From: Enterococcus lemanii
Lineage (GTDB): Bacteria > Bacillota > Bacilli > Lactobacillales > Enterococcaceae
Assembly: GCF_016909125.1 (NCBI RefSeq)
Contig: NZ_JAFBFD010000016.1
Coordinates: 1-56,246, forward strand
Length of the DNA stretch: 56,246 nt
Direction of reading: 5' to 3'
Shown: positions 44,140 to 53,803 of the stretch, in pieces
How the letters are laid out: every line of letters begins with the position of its first letter
Position numbering within the stretch: the first letter of the stretch is position 1
Notes under the pieces: model-generated
Database searches by the model: none
Seen by the model: the letters and a program-made list of their open reading frames with translations, nothing else
What the model was told of the DNA's origin: nothing
Translations under genes and position numbers: made by a program

Positions 44140-45300
44140 ATGAAAATTACTGTAATTATTCCAACATATAATGATGCAAAAAGTATTCGCCAATCATTAC
44201 TTTCATTGTTTCATCAAACGGATAAGGATTGGGAATTAATTATTGTGGATGACGGATCGACCGATAATACGCAAGACGTGGTTCAGGACTTAATTGCTGA
44301 GTATGCATCGTTATCTGGACAAATTCATTACCTGAAACAAGCTAATCAAGATCAATTAACGGCTATTTTGACTGCCTTGCCCTACGTGACAGGAGATTAT
44401 ATTTACATTCTTCATTCCGATGATTATATCCCCGAAATAAACACATTTGAACAATTAAAAAGAGTTATTCAAACCGATCCAGAATATGATGCTTATATTG
44501 GCAATTGGTATATTATGGATGAGTTTTCCCAACGTCAAGGGGTGAAAAAAGTTATGCCTTATAAAAACAAAGATTCAAGGCTCGCATTACTTTATTTATG
44601 GTTAGGTCGCAACTTATACGTTGATGTCGGCTTGTTTAGAACCAGTACCTTTTTAAAGAACATTAAGGAATCTTATCTCACTTGGAACATGCCTTTTTGG
44701 GTAAACTTTCAAACCAACCAACTACTGAAAGTAAAGAATGTCGACTTTATCATGTATGAATATCGCGTATTTTCAGGGAATTATGCCAACACGGAGTTAG
44801 GCCAATTAAATGTGATTAATGGCGAACTCCGTACTCTAGTTGCATTGATGAAAACGAAATCAATTCCACTTTACAAATGGCAATTTATTTTATTTCGCTT
44901 GCTGAATAAATTGGGGTTGAGCCAATGGTATACACCAATTTATTTTAACCAAAAAGAAAAGCATCCAGGTAAGGTTATTGAATTCGCTGTGAGGAAGCGT
45001 TTTGGCGAAGGTTACAAGACAAACCTTTTTTTAAATAGTTTGGTGAGTTACTATAAACAACCGAATCAGCGAATACTAACAATCAAGGCACTCCCAACGG
45101 AACTGCCAATCTATTACGGTAAGGATATGCGTATTTTTAATCAGTTGTTAATTGAAGACAACTTGCCTGCGTTTTACCAAACCTTATTGCTTGAAATGTC
45201 TCAGGGGTTTTCGACAATTCAGTGTAAAGAAGAAGATTTGGATAAACTCCAAACTATTTGTCGTTTTTTTTGTATCCAACCTGAATTTAAAGTATTTTAA
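44140..45300 (+). CDS. GT2-family glycosyltransferase (module B)
   Basis: 386 residues from ATG 44140, with GTGGAGG upstream. GT-A fold in the N-terminal half: KITVIIPTYNDAKSIRQSLL, LIIVDDGSTDNTQDVVQDL (about 31-49), YIYILHSDDYIPEI (about 86-99, metal-binding SDD). The C-terminal half is unusual for a simple GT2: about 200 residues without recognised motifs but with WQFILFRLLNKLGLSQWYTP and a rather basic character, maybe for acceptor or membrane contact. It lies between the GT4 and the LtaS-like genes. Confidence 0.88.
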   Translation: MKITVIIPTYNDAKSIRQSLLSLFHQTDKDWELIIVDDGSTDNTQDVVQDLIAEYASLSGQIHYLKQANQDQLTAILTALPYVTGDYIYILHSDDYIPEINTFEQLKRVIQTDPEYDAYIGNWYIMDEFSQRQGVKKVMPYKNKDSRLALLYLWLGRNLYVDVGLFRTSTFLKNIKESYLTWNMPFWVNFQTNQLLKVKNVDFIMYEYRVFSGNYANTELGQLNVINGELRTLVALMKTKSIPLYKWQFILFRLLNKLGLSQWYTPIYFNQKEKHPGKVIEFAVRKRFGEGYKTNLFLNSLVSYYKQPNQRILTIKALPTELPIYYGKDMRIFNQLLIEDNLPAFYQTLLLEMSQGFSTIQCKEEDLDKLQTICRFFCIQPEFKVF

Positions 45301-45371
45301 ATTCAGCTACAACTATAACCAAAGACGCCAGATATAATTGTTGTAAAAAAAGAATATGAGGAATGAAGTAA

Positions 45372-47186
45372 ATGAAAAAAATAATTATTTTTTTTGAAAA
45401 CAATTTTGTAAAAAGTGCTCTTGCCTTACTTTTAAGTACCATTTTTAGTATAGGAATCTTAGTAGTGACATTAGTATTATCAAGTGCTAAATTCAATGAA
45501 CTGTTATTTCAAAGTTATTTAGCCAGCCCTTTACTGTTATTAATGAATATTATCCCAATTATTTTAATTATGGTCCTCTTGTATTTTATTTTTAATACTT
45601 TATGGTTAAGTTATCTATTAACGGTTATTTTGTTTGTAGGTGGTGGCTTAGTCAATAAGTTTAAATTAACCTATCGAGATGACCCCTTTGTTTTTAGAGA
45701 TTTGAAATTATTTGCCGAATCCTTACAAATGTCTAAGCAATATTCTTTGACGGTCGACCAAATGCTAGTCATCTCAATTATTATCTTATTATTATTCACG
45801 ATTGTTATTAAATTATTTATAAATATAAAAATTAAGTCAAAAAAAACCAGAGTAATTAATATTGTTTTGATGGGGATCCTTGCTGGTGTTTTCGGCAATA
45901 GCTATTTTGATGAAGACGTCTATGCACTTATAGGCGATGAAACGCTTATCAATCGTTGGATAGGTTCACAACAATTTCAATCAAAAGGTTTTGTCTATCC
46001 TTTTTTATATAGCGCTAAAGGAGCCAAAGAAATTGCACCGGAGCATTATGATGAAGACCAAGCCATTGAAACTTTAGCAACTTTTAATTATCAAAATATT
46101 GCAGAAGATCAAAAGGTCAATGTTATATCCATCATGCTGGAAGCTTACAATGATTTTTCTAAATTTGATACCGTCGAAATTCGCGAAGACGTCTACCAAG
46201 ACTTTCATGACCTTCAGGAACAGGCTATTTCGGGTGATTTAGTGACCAATATTTTCGCTGGTGGGACAATTAACACGGAACGCGCGTTTTTGACGGGATA
46301 TTATAGTTACACAGATTTTTATAAAAACACGAACTCGCATGTTTGGTATATGAAAGAACAGGGCTATACGACTGAAACTATGCATCCAATTACTGGCTCT
46401 TTTTATAACCGCCGTAATGTCAATGAATTTTTAGGTTTTGACCATTTCGATCATTATGACAATCGTTTTCGATACGTCCAAGAACCGTATTTATCAGACT
46501 GGGCTTTTTTTGATGTTATTACTGAAAGTTTTGAAAATAGCATCACATCTGGTAAGCCTTACTTTCATTTTTCAACTACTTATCAAAATCACGGCCCGTA
46601 TGACACCGAAGCCATTACGACTGAAGAGTATTTAGTCAACCAAGAAGGATACAATATAGAAGATTATAATATTGCTAATAATTACCTTTCAGGTATTAAA
46701 GCGACGAATGAAGCAATCAAAAAGTTAATTACGTATTTTGAGCAAAGAGAGGAACCTGTCGTTGTCGTTTTATTCGGTGATCATAACCCTTGGCTTGGTG
46801 TAGGTAATTCCGTTTACGAAATGTTAGGTATTGATTTAGACGTCAGTGAAGTCACTGGTTTTAAAAACTACTACACCACGCCATATGTTATTTGGGGAAA
46901 TGCCGCCGCCACCGAAGTTACTCGTAATGGTTTTATTGCAGAGGGCCAAGATCTAAGCCCTAATCATTTGATGACTGAAGTTTTCGAGCAAATTGGTTGG
47001 GCTGGTAATGAATTTATGCAATACTTAAAAGGATTAAAAGAAGAAATACCAGTTAATCATACCGTCTTCTTTGAAGAACAAGGTGTTTACATACAATCAG
47101 AAGAAATCGCACCAGCAAGCGTCAGTAAATGGGAAGAATATTTAAACATCGAATATTATTTAGCCAGTACAAAACCAAAGAAATAA
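45372..47186 (+). CDS. LtaS-like phosphoglycerol transferase (sulfatase fold)
   Basis: 604-residue membrane enzyme. Five membrane helices fill residues 1-190. An outer alkaline-phosphatase/sulfatase-like domain follows: VNVISIMLEAYNDFSKF (about 250-266; metal-ligand Glu), IFAGGTINTERAFLTGY (about 293-309; Thr nucleophile), HYDNRFRYVQEPYLSDWAFF, FSTTYQNHGPYD (about 399-410) and VVLFGDHNPWLGVG (about 464-477; metal ligands D-H). LTA synthases transfer glycerol phosphate from phosphatidylglycerol. In this cluster it may decorate the module-B polymer outside the cell, not build ordinary LTA. AGGAATG lies upstream of ATG 45372. Confidence 0.9.
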   Translation: MKKIIIFFENNFVKSALALLLSTIFSIGILVVTLVLSSAKFNELLFQSYLASPLLLLMNIIPIILIMVLLYFIFNTLWLSYLLTVILFVGGGLVNKFKLTYRDDPFVFRDLKLFAESLQMSKQYSLTVDQMLVISIIILLLFTIVIKLFINIKIKSKKTRVINIVLMGILAGVFGNSYFDEDVYALIGDETLINRWIGSQQFQSKGFVYPFLYSAKGAKEIAPEHYDEDQAIETLATFNYQNIAEDQKVNVISIMLEAYNDFSKFDTVEIREDVYQDFHDLQEQAISGDLVTNIFAGGTINTERAFLTGYYSYTDFYKNTNSHVWYMKEQGYTTETMHPITGSFYNRRNVNEFLGFDHFDHYDNRFRYVQEPYLSDWAFFDVITESFENSITSGKPYFHFSTTYQNHGPYDTEAITTEEYLVNQEGYNIEDYNIANNYLSGIKATNEAIKKLITYFEQREEPVVVVLFGDHNPWLGVGNSVYEMLGIDLDVSEVTGFKNYYTTPYVIWGNAAATEVTRNGFIAEGQDLSPNHLMTEVFEQIGWAGNEFMQYLKGLKEEIPVNHTVFFEEQGVYIQSEEIAPASVSKWEEYLNIEYYLASTKPKK

Positions 47187-47209
47187 ATACATTATACAAG
47201 GAGCAAGTT

Positions 47210-48313
47210 ATGAAAAAGATAATGGTTGTTTTCGGAACAAGACCAGAAGCAATAAAAATGTGTCCACTAGTCAAAGAATTAAAGACAAGAAAAAACTTAG
47301 AAACAATAGTCTGTGTCACGGGGCAACACCGACAAATGCTAGATCAAGTTTTAAAAACATTTGAGATTACACCAGATTATGATTTATCCATTATGAAAAG
47401 TAATCAGACATTATTTGACGTAACAATTAATATTTTGGACCGTATGAAAGATGTTTTAGAAACCGTTAAACCAGATGTTGTGCTTGTTCATGGGGATACC
47501 TCAACAACTTTTGTGACGTCATTGGCTTCTTTTTATTTGCAAATTCCAATTGGACATGTTGAAGCAGGATTACGTACACATAATATCTATTCTCCTTATC
47601 CAGAGGAGTTTAACCGACAAGCCGTGGGTCTCGTAGCCAAGTATCATTTTTCTCCAACAGGACAAGCTAAAGAGAATCTTTTGGCTGAAGGGAAGAATCC
47701 AGTAGATGTTTATGTGACTGGCAATACCGTTATTGACGCCTTAAAAACAACTGTTAGTAAAGACTATACTCATCCACATATTGAATGGGCAAAAGATAGC
47801 CGTCTCATCCTGATCACTGCACATCGTCGTGAGAACTTAGGAGAACCAATGCGTCACATGTTTAAAGCAATCAAGCGGATTGTTGATGAAACACCAGATT
47901 TAAAAGTGATTTACCCGATTCATATGAATCCGGTGGTGCGTGATGCTGCTAACGAGATTTTAGGGAATGACGATCGTATCAGAATCATTGAACCATTAGA
48001 AGTTTTAGATTTTCATAACTTTATGGCGAAATCTTATCTTATTTTAACTGATAGTGGTGGCGTGCAAGAAGAAGCACCAAGCTTGGGTAAGCCCGTTTTA
48101 GTGATGCGTGATACCACTGAGCGTCCTGAAGGGGTGGCGGCAGGCACGCTGAAGCTCGTTGGCACGGATGAAACTGTGATTTACGACTCATTTAAAGAAC
48201 TGCTTGAAGATGAAGAAGAGTACAAGAAAATGAGTTACGCAAGCAACCCTTATGGTGATGGGACAGCTTGTCAACAAATCGTTGATATTCTAAGCGAACG
48301 TTTAGGCGAATAA
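47210..48313 (+). CDS. mnaA: UDP-N-acetylglucosamine 2-epimerase (non-hydrolysing)
   Basis: 367-residue cytosolic enzyme interconverting UDP-GlcNAc and UDP-ManNAc. ATG 47210 is chosen with AAGGAG 8 bases upstream; earlier starts overlap the previous gene. Motifs: VVFGTRPEAIKMCPLV (residues 5-20), VCVTGQHRQMLDQVL, LVHGDTSTTFVTSLASFY (about 90-107), GHVEAGLRTHNIYSPYPEEF (about 114-133), VTGNTVIDAL, ITAHRRENLGEP (about 204-215) and LTDSGGVQEEAPSLGKPVLV (about 283-302). The product UDP-ManNAc fits the TagA-type transferase upstream. A strong double hairpin follows. Confidence 0.96.
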   Translation: MKKIMVVFGTRPEAIKMCPLVKELKTRKNLETIVCVTGQHRQMLDQVLKTFEITPDYDLSIMKSNQTLFDVTINILDRMKDVLETVKPDVVLVHGDTSTTFVTSLASFYLQIPIGHVEAGLRTHNIYSPYPEEFNRQAVGLVAKYHFSPTGQAKENLLAEGKNPVDVYVTGNTVIDALKTTVSKDYTHPHIEWAKDSRLILITAHRRENLGEPMRHMFKAIKRIVDETPDLKVIYPIHMNPVVRDAANEILGNDDRIRIIEPLEVLDFHNFMAKSYLILTDSGGVQEEAPSLGKPVLVMRDTTERPEGVAAGTLKLVGTDETVIYDSFKELLEDEEEYKKMSYASNPYGDGTACQQIVDILSERLGE

Positions 48314-48322
48314 TTAATGACA

Positions 48323-48395
48323 GAAAAATGGATTTAGCAAATAAACTAACTTTATTTTAAAAGTTAGTTTATTTATTTTTTTAAATCCATTTTCC
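48323..48395 (+). terminator. Nested double-stem terminator after mnaA
   Basis: The inner stem AAATAAACTAACTTT (48339-48353) pairs with AAAGTTAGTTTATTT (48360-48374) and is followed by a T-run (48376-48382). An outer stem ATGGATTTA (48328-48336) and TAAATCCAT (48382-48390) encloses it. It closes the sub-operon tagA to mnaA. Confidence 0.85.
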
Positions 48396-48645
48396 TCAAG
48401 TTAATTTGCTGACCATTCTATACATTGTTTTTGATGAAAATAAGAAGGACCGATTTTTTTTTATAGATAACCAAAGAGCAAAAAAGAATCCGTTAATCGT
48501 AACTAGCTTTTTTCAGTAATAAACGAAAATAAAAAATGATTTAAATGAGTATTTTGAAAGTTAAGAAATTTTCGCAAAATTGAACATCAATAAAAATTAT
48601 GCTACAATTGCTGAGAATTATTTTATTAGGAGCGGAAGGTATAGT
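48396..48645. other. Intergenic stretch before the glycerophosphotransferase gene
   Basis: 250 AT-rich bases with no gene. The downstream sub-operon (48646-53717) must have its promoter here, but several AT-rich candidates compete and none is convincing. Confidence 0.4.
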
Positions 48646-49809
48646 ATGTCTAATATAAAGAAAATAGCTTCAAAAATTTTGTCTCTCACTTCAAAACTAG
48701 TACCTGTTGATCAACGACTCCTACTATTTGAAACGGGATTAGAAAAAGCAGATGACAACCCAAGGGCAGTTTACGATTATTTATTAAAGATAAACGAATA
48801 CAACTTCAAACACAAGTTTGTCATTTCGAAGAAAACCGACACCACTGGGATTCTCCCAGAAGATATCGTTTACCGAAACAGCCTTAAATTCTACTGGTAC
48901 ATGATGCGCAGTAAAGTTTGGGTAAGGGCACAAAGTCTAGGATCTTTAGTTAAGAAAAAAGACAATCAAATTTATTTGCAATTGTGGCATGGAAGTGAAT
49001 TTAAGAAAGAAGGTTACAATATTAAAGACCTACCGATGGAACAAAGGATTCAACAAGGACATACTAAGGAGTGGGACACTTTTGTTGCCACTAACGAACG
49101 CGATATCGAGTACTTCCGGAGCTCTGTCGGTTGGTATACAGGGGATGCACATGCACTTGGTCTCCCTCGCTATGACCACTTGCTATCAAAAGAGTACTTA
49201 TCAAAAAAAGCGAGCATCTTTGAAACTTATTGTATTCCGCAAACGTACCAAAAATATATTTTATACGCCCCAACATTTCGTGATTGGGAACTAAATGAAA
49301 GTGTTGATGTGATTTCCAAAGGACTCAATGATGTAATTGCTGTCATGCCAAAAGAGTATGCATTGTTAATTCGCTTGCATCCTTTGTTACTAAAACAAAG
49401 TAAGTCTCTATTATCTTTACCTAAAAATTGTTTTCCCGTCACACACGTCAACCAAGTTACGGATTTATTTTTGATTGCCGATACTATCATTAGTGATTAT
49501 TCATCAATTGTTTATGATTATATGTTAGTCAACGATTCGATTGTTTGGTATTTATACGATAAAGAACGGTACTTTGCAGATCGGGGGGGGGTCTATTATG
49601 ATTATGACACTGAGCTACCAGGTATTACTTGTGAAACAATTGAAGAACTAAAAGAAATTTTGATTTCCTTGGATTCCATAGAAATACGCCGAAAAATGAA
49701 AGAAAAACACGAGAAATCCATGAAAGTTATTCATGAGTATACGGATGGAGAAGCGTGTAAGCGAGTTGTTGAATTAATCGCCAGAAAGACGAGAGTGAAA
49801 TCCAAATGA
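48646..49809 (+). CDS. CDP-glycerol glycerophosphotransferase (TagB/TagF type)
   Basis: 387 residues from ATG 48646, with GGAAGG 8 bases upstream. The enzyme transfers glycerol phosphate from CDP-glycerol to a lipid-linked acceptor on the inner membrane face. Motifs: QRLLLFETGLEKADDNPRAV, YLQLWHGSEFKKEGYNI (about 107-123; catalytic His region), LGLPRYDHLL (about 176-185), YILYAPTFRDWELN (about 206-219), LLIRLHPLL (about 243-251; second catalytic His) and IADTIISDYSSIVYDYML (about 282-299; S-D-Y-S-S-I). Length fits TagB, the priming enzyme, better than long polymerising TagF. No CDP-glycerol synthase (TagD) is in the window. Confidence 0.9.
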   Translation: MSNIKKIASKILSLTSKLVPVDQRLLLFETGLEKADDNPRAVYDYLLKINEYNFKHKFVISKKTDTTGILPEDIVYRNSLKFYWYMMRSKVWVRAQSLGSLVKKKDNQIYLQLWHGSEFKKEGYNIKDLPMEQRIQQGHTKEWDTFVATNERDIEYFRSSVGWYTGDAHALGLPRYDHLLSKEYLSKKASIFETYCIPQTYQKYILYAPTFRDWELNESVDVISKGLNDVIAVMPKEYALLIRLHPLLLKQSKSLLSLPKNCFPVTHVNQVTDLFLIADTIISDYSSIVYDYMLVNDSIVWYLYDKERYFADRGGVYYDYDTELPGITCETIEELKEILISLDSIEIRRKMKEKHEKSMKVIHEYTDGEACKRVVELIARKTRVKSK

Positions 49810-51335
49810 AGAAAAATATCGTATTATTAGTTCTGTCCATGCTGTTTATTAAACTATTTGGTATCGGACGCGAACTAGCATTAGCTTATTTTTATGGAGC
49901 AACGGCTTATGCGGATGTGTACCTAATTGCGAGTAGTATTCCAACCACAGTTTTAGGCTTAGTTACGGCAGGATTAACCACCAGTTTTATCCCAGTTTAT
50001 AACAAAATTAAAAATGATTATAGTGAAGAAGAAGCCAACCGTTATACTAGCAACTTGCTAAATATTTTACTTGCTCTGTCTTTAATCTTATCTTTGATTT
50101 CTACGGTCTTTATTGAAGACGTGGTAAAAATATTTGCGAGCGGATTTAAAGGAGAAACATTGGCAATTGCAGTGCAGTTTACTCGCTACACAATTTGGGC
50201 GATGGTATTTACCGCTTTAATTTCTGTTATGACCGGATTTTTACAAATGCGTCAACGTTTTTTAGTCCCCACGTATTTAGGTTTAATCATGAATCTTGTC
50301 GTGATTGCTTCAATTTTTCTAAGTGATCATTTTAAAAATCCAGAATTAATGGCAATAGGAGTTGTCGTTAGTGGAGCGATTCAGTTTTTAGTTTTATACG
50401 TTTCCCAACGCCTGCTTGGCTATCGTCACAAAGTGGTATTTAAGCCGACCGATAAACACATCAAATACATGTTATACATTTCTCTCCCTATTATTATTGG
50501 TACATCCGTCGATCAATTAAATTCAATCGTTGATAAATCAATTGCTTCATCGGTAGCCGTAGGGGGGGTTGCGATTTTGAACTATGCTTCTAAAATTAGT
50601 GATTCGATTTTAAATATTTTTGTCACGTCGATTGCGACTGTCTTGTTCCCGAGTCTTTCTGAAGTAGCTGCCTCAGGGGATATTCCGAAACTGCGACGTT
50701 TATCAACAGAAGCGGTTCGCTACGTGTCGATTTTAATTATTCCAGCGATTGTTGGGATTATGATTTATGCAGAAGAAATTGTGACAATTTTTTATGGTCG
50801 CGGACAGTTTACCCAAAGCGCCTTGGAACTAACAACCTGGTCTTTAGTATTTTATGCCTTTGGTAGCTTTGCCTTTGGTTTACGTCAAATTATCATCCGA
50901 ATGTTTTATGCATTACATGATACAAAAACGCCAGTTTACAGTTCAATAATTGCAGTCATCCTAAATATCACTTTGAATTTAATCTTATCAAAAATTATTG
51001 GCATTCCGGGTCTAGCTTTAGCGACCTCGATTTCAGCTTATGTATCGGTTTTTATCTTGTTTTATTTTGCTTCAAAAAAAGTGGGTGACTTAGGTTTGAA
51101 ATCGGCGCTCACTGTCATTTTAAAATGTACCGCGGCAGCAATTGCGATGGCAGTTGTATCGTTAATTTTCTATGAGTTTATGGCTGGCTATATCCCAAGA
51201 GTTGCGGCCCTATCGGTGTCGATTCTACTTGCTGTTCTACTTTATGCTGGTATCATGTTGCAGATGAGAATCGAAGAAGTAGATACAATCAAAGAAAAAA
51301 TTTTCAGCAAGCTGAAACGACCAAAAGTGAAGTGA
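49806..51335 (+). CDS. MurJ/MviN-family lipid flippase
   Basis: 509-residue protein with about 14 membrane helices, overlapping the previous gene by 4 bases (ATGA). MurJ flips lipid II; paralogues in polysaccharide clusters flip other lipid-linked units. Motifs: KLFGIGRELALAYFYGATAY (about 17-36; the GxxRE near the start is typical), FIPVYNKIK, MTGFLQMRQRFLVPTYLGL, ILNYASKISDSILNIFVTSI and YGRGQFTQSALELTTWSLVF (about 337-356). Placement between a glycerophosphotransferase and a ligase-like gene suggests transport of the module-B polymer, not of lipid II. Confidence 0.9.
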   Translation: MKKNIVLLVLSMLFIKLFGIGRELALAYFYGATAYADVYLIASSIPTTVLGLVTAGLTTSFIPVYNKIKNDYSEEEANRYTSNLLNILLALSLILSLISTVFIEDVVKIFASGFKGETLAIAVQFTRYTIWAMVFTALISVMTGFLQMRQRFLVPTYLGLIMNLVVIASIFLSDHFKNPELMAIGVVVSGAIQFLVLYVSQRLLGYRHKVVFKPTDKHIKYMLYISLPIIIGTSVDQLNSIVDKSIASSVAVGGVAILNYASKISDSILNIFVTSIATVLFPSLSEVAASGDIPKLRRLSTEAVRYVSILIIPAIVGIMIYAEEIVTIFYGRGQFTQSALELTTWSLVFYAFGSFAFGLRQIIIRMFYALHDTKTPVYSSIIAVILNITLNLILSKIIGIPGLALATSISAYVSVFILFYFASKKVGDLGLKSALTVILKCTAAAIAMAVVSLIFYEFMAGYIPRVAALSVSILLAVLLYAGIMLQMRIEEVDTIKEKIFSKLKRPKVK

Positions 51336-51411
51336 AACACGAAAGCATGTGATTGACAAATTTTAGGTGCATGCTTTCATAAAAGTAATAACAATTAATT
51401 TGGAGGAACTG

Positions 51412-53016
51412 ATGAGCTCACAAGAATACCAACCGAAATACCAACGACAAGTACAATTGTTTTTAGTGTTTTTTTTAATGTTTCAACCGTTACTTGATTT
51501 AAATATCTTTTTCTTAAATTCTAAATTAGTTTTCTTCGGCCTAACCATTCCATCTTTGGTTCGTATGGGAGTGGTAGGAGGATTGTGTTTATTTGAAATT
51601 GTCGGATTTCTAAGACGGCCAAAAATTAATCGTGATCTTTCTAAAAAATGGCTACTTTTAGCCTTAATCTATGTGATTTATTTCGTCATTCATCACCTCG
51701 TATCATCGAAGTATTACACGCCCTTTGTTTCTCAGTTTCCTTATTCGGTTAAATCGGATACGATTTATTTTTTTAAATCCTTGATTCCAATAGTACTGAT
51801 TTTTTTGTTTATCAAATACCGTATAAGCAATTATTTTAAAGAAATTATCTACGGTTGGATTCTTTTAATTGCCGGTAGCATTGTGCTGACCAACTTACTT
51901 GGGATCTCTTTATCATCTTATACGAATGAACCGATTGTTGGTAATATCTTTACTTGGTTTACCGGAATTTATAATGAATGGTCCTTCCTGCAAGTCGCAT
52001 CCAAAGGCTTTTTTAGATATGCCAATGAGATTTCAGCGATTTTAGCAATCTTAACACCATTTATTACGTACTATGCCTTTATTGAACGTAAGGTATTACC
52101 GATTGTCCTTCTTTTTCTCACGCAATTATCAATGATGATGATTGGGACCAAAGTTGCGCTGTACTCTTTCATTGTGATGTTTGCGGCGACCTTAATTTTA
52201 ATTGTTTTCTACGATATTCTTTTAGGGCGTCAAAAAATCAAACTATACCAAGTCTTACTTCTTATTGTTGTTCCTATAACTTATGTTGCGATTTTTCCGC
52301 ATTCCCCTTCAGTGGCTCGTTCCACGTCGATGAGTACCGTGGTAAAAGCAGCCGATGAAAAAGAAATGGAAGAACAACCTGATGAAAATCTAAAGATAGA
52401 AGACGAATCTAACCTGAAACGTATTCAAAAACCAATTGTGCCTGTGACAGACGACAATCAAATTGACGCTATATACGACAATATCGAGAAAAAATATCCA
52501 GAGAAACGGATTAGTCATTACTTCTTGTTAAAAGCGTATCCTTATAATGTCGATCCGGTTTTTTGGGTAGGAATTTTAAATCAAAAAAACGAGAAAACTA
52601 TGAATAATCGCTTTGTGGAGCAACAAATTCTAAAACGGGTAAAAGCTGTGAATGATAATCCATTGGAGTCCTTTTTTGGTATGGGTTATTCAAGAATGAA
52701 TCATTTATACCCCTTAGAACAAGATTTTGTTGCACATTTTTATACGATTGGGATTATTGGTATTCTATTATTCTTCGGCCAGTATTTTCTTGTCTTTGGT
52801 ATTGGCTTGGCGATTCTCTTTAAAGGGAAAATTTTTAAGTTGCAAGCCTATGAAGCGATTACGTTAATGTCCCTAGTCTATTTGGTAGCAGTGGCGATTA
52901 ATAGCGGGAATGTGATTGATAGTTTATTCACACCGATTATTGCGGCAGCCTTAATTAGTAAAATGATATTTGATTACAAGAAGATCATTATGCGAAAAGG
53001 AGAAAAACAAAAATGA
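51412..53016 (+). CDS. O-antigen ligase/polymerase-like membrane protein
   Basis: 534 residues from ATG 51412, with TTGGAGG 7 bases upstream. About 10-11 membrane helices (VQLFLVFFLMFQPLLDLNIF at the start; IIGILLFFGQYFLVFGIGLA near the end). A large outer loop of about 120 residues (from about 305 to 430) is highly charged: VKAADEKEMEEQPDENLKIE and on. The stretch KGFFRYANEISAILAILTPF (about 200-219) with a conserved N-E resembles Wzy_C/WaaL-type ligases. The role may be polymerisation or ligation of sugar chains. The next gene overlaps by 4 bases, so they are coupled. Confidence 0.78.
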   Translation: MSSQEYQPKYQRQVQLFLVFFLMFQPLLDLNIFFLNSKLVFFGLTIPSLVRMGVVGGLCLFEIVGFLRRPKINRDLSKKWLLLALIYVIYFVIHHLVSSKYYTPFVSQFPYSVKSDTIYFFKSLIPIVLIFLFIKYRISNYFKEIIYGWILLIAGSIVLTNLLGISLSSYTNEPIVGNIFTWFTGIYNEWSFLQVASKGFFRYANEISAILAILTPFITYYAFIERKVLPIVLLFLTQLSMMMIGTKVALYSFIVMFAATLILIVFYDILLGRQKIKLYQVLLLIVVPITYVAIFPHSPSVARSTSMSTVVKAADEKEMEEQPDENLKIEDESNLKRIQKPIVPVTDDNQIDAIYDNIEKKYPEKRISHYFLLKAYPYNVDPVFWVGILNQKNEKTMNNRFVEQQILKRVKAVNDNPLESFFGMGYSRMNHLYPLEQDFVAHFYTIGIIGILLFFGQYFLVFGIGLAILFKGKIFKLQAYEAITLMSLVYLVAVAINSGNVIDSLFTPIIAAALISKMIFDYKKIIMRKGEKQK

Positions 53017-53717
53017 TCCCTAAAAAAATTCATTATGCCTGGTTTGGTGGGAAAGAAAAGCCGAAAAAAATTAGAGACTGTATGGCAACTTGGGAAAAAC
53101 ATTTAGCCGACTATGAAATCATAGAGTGGAATGAAAGCAATTTTGATGTTTATTCGCATCCATATGTTAAAGAGGCTTACCAAAATAAAAAATGGGCCTA
53201 TGTCAGTGATTACGTTCGTGCTAAAGTTTTGTTTGATCAAGGTGGCATCTATTTGGATACTGATGTTTTAGTTTTAGATAATCTAGATGAATTTCGTAAA
53301 AATCGTGCATTTGTAGGATTTGAAAATCCAGACTATCCATTTACAGCTGTTTGGGGCTGTGAAAAACATCATCCACTAGCCAAATCAATCTTAGAAATGT
53401 ATGATCAAGTTGAATTTCAATATGATATAAATGACGAAATGAAGTTTGTGAATACAAAGACTGTTTCTGACATATTGATTAATCAATATAGTTGTCTAGT
53501 AAATAACAAATATCAAGTATTAAAAGAAGATATTATTGTATATCCAGACAATATATTGTGTAATCCAAGTGCCGAATCGAGTACTATTCATGTATTTACT
53601 GGGACTTGGATTGAGGCTAGAAAAACCTTTAAAGTCAGATTAAGTCAATATTTAAGAACCAAGCTAACGTCGAAAGGCCGAGCCAAGCTTTATGCGAAGT
53701 ACTTTGGGAATGATTAA
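53013..53717 (+). CDS. DXD-type glycosyltransferase (GT32-like)
   Basis: 234-residue transferase with the Gly_transf_sug domain. IPKKIHYAWFGGKEKPKKIR (residues 2-21) is the usual start. WAYVSDYVRAKVLFDQGGIY (about 68-87) leads into YLDTDVLVLDNLDEF (about 87-101), whose D-T-D is the metal-binding motif. HVFTGTWIEARKTFKVRLSQ closes the core. Homologues add capsular or EPS side sugars. It is the last gene of module B, coupled to the ligase-like gene, and is followed by an IS1380-family element with no clear terminator. Confidence 0.92.
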   Translation: MIPKKIHYAWFGGKEKPKKIRDCMATWEKHLADYEIIEWNESNFDVYSHPYVKEAYQNKKWAYVSDYVRAKVLFDQGGIYLDTDVLVLDNLDEFRKNRAFVGFENPDYPFTAVWGCEKHHPLAKSILEMYDQVEFQYDINDEMKFVNTKTVSDILINQYSCLVNNKYQVLKEDIIVYPDNILCNPSAESSTIHVFTGTWIEARKTFKVRLSQYLRTKLTSKGRAKLYAKYFGND

Positions 53718-53798
53718 GAGAATAAAATGAAATTTTCTAGTCGATGATGGAATAGATAGATATAATCCCGTTAAATAAATACCTTTAAAAACATCTAA

Positions 53799-53803
53799 AT
53801 AAA
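53799..53803. repeat. Target site duplication of the IS1380-family element, left copy
   Basis: ATAAA directly before the left terminal repeat, matched by ATAAA at 55450-55454 after the right one. Short target duplications of 4-5 bp fit the IS1380 family. The low complexity makes a chance match possible. Confidence 0.65.
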
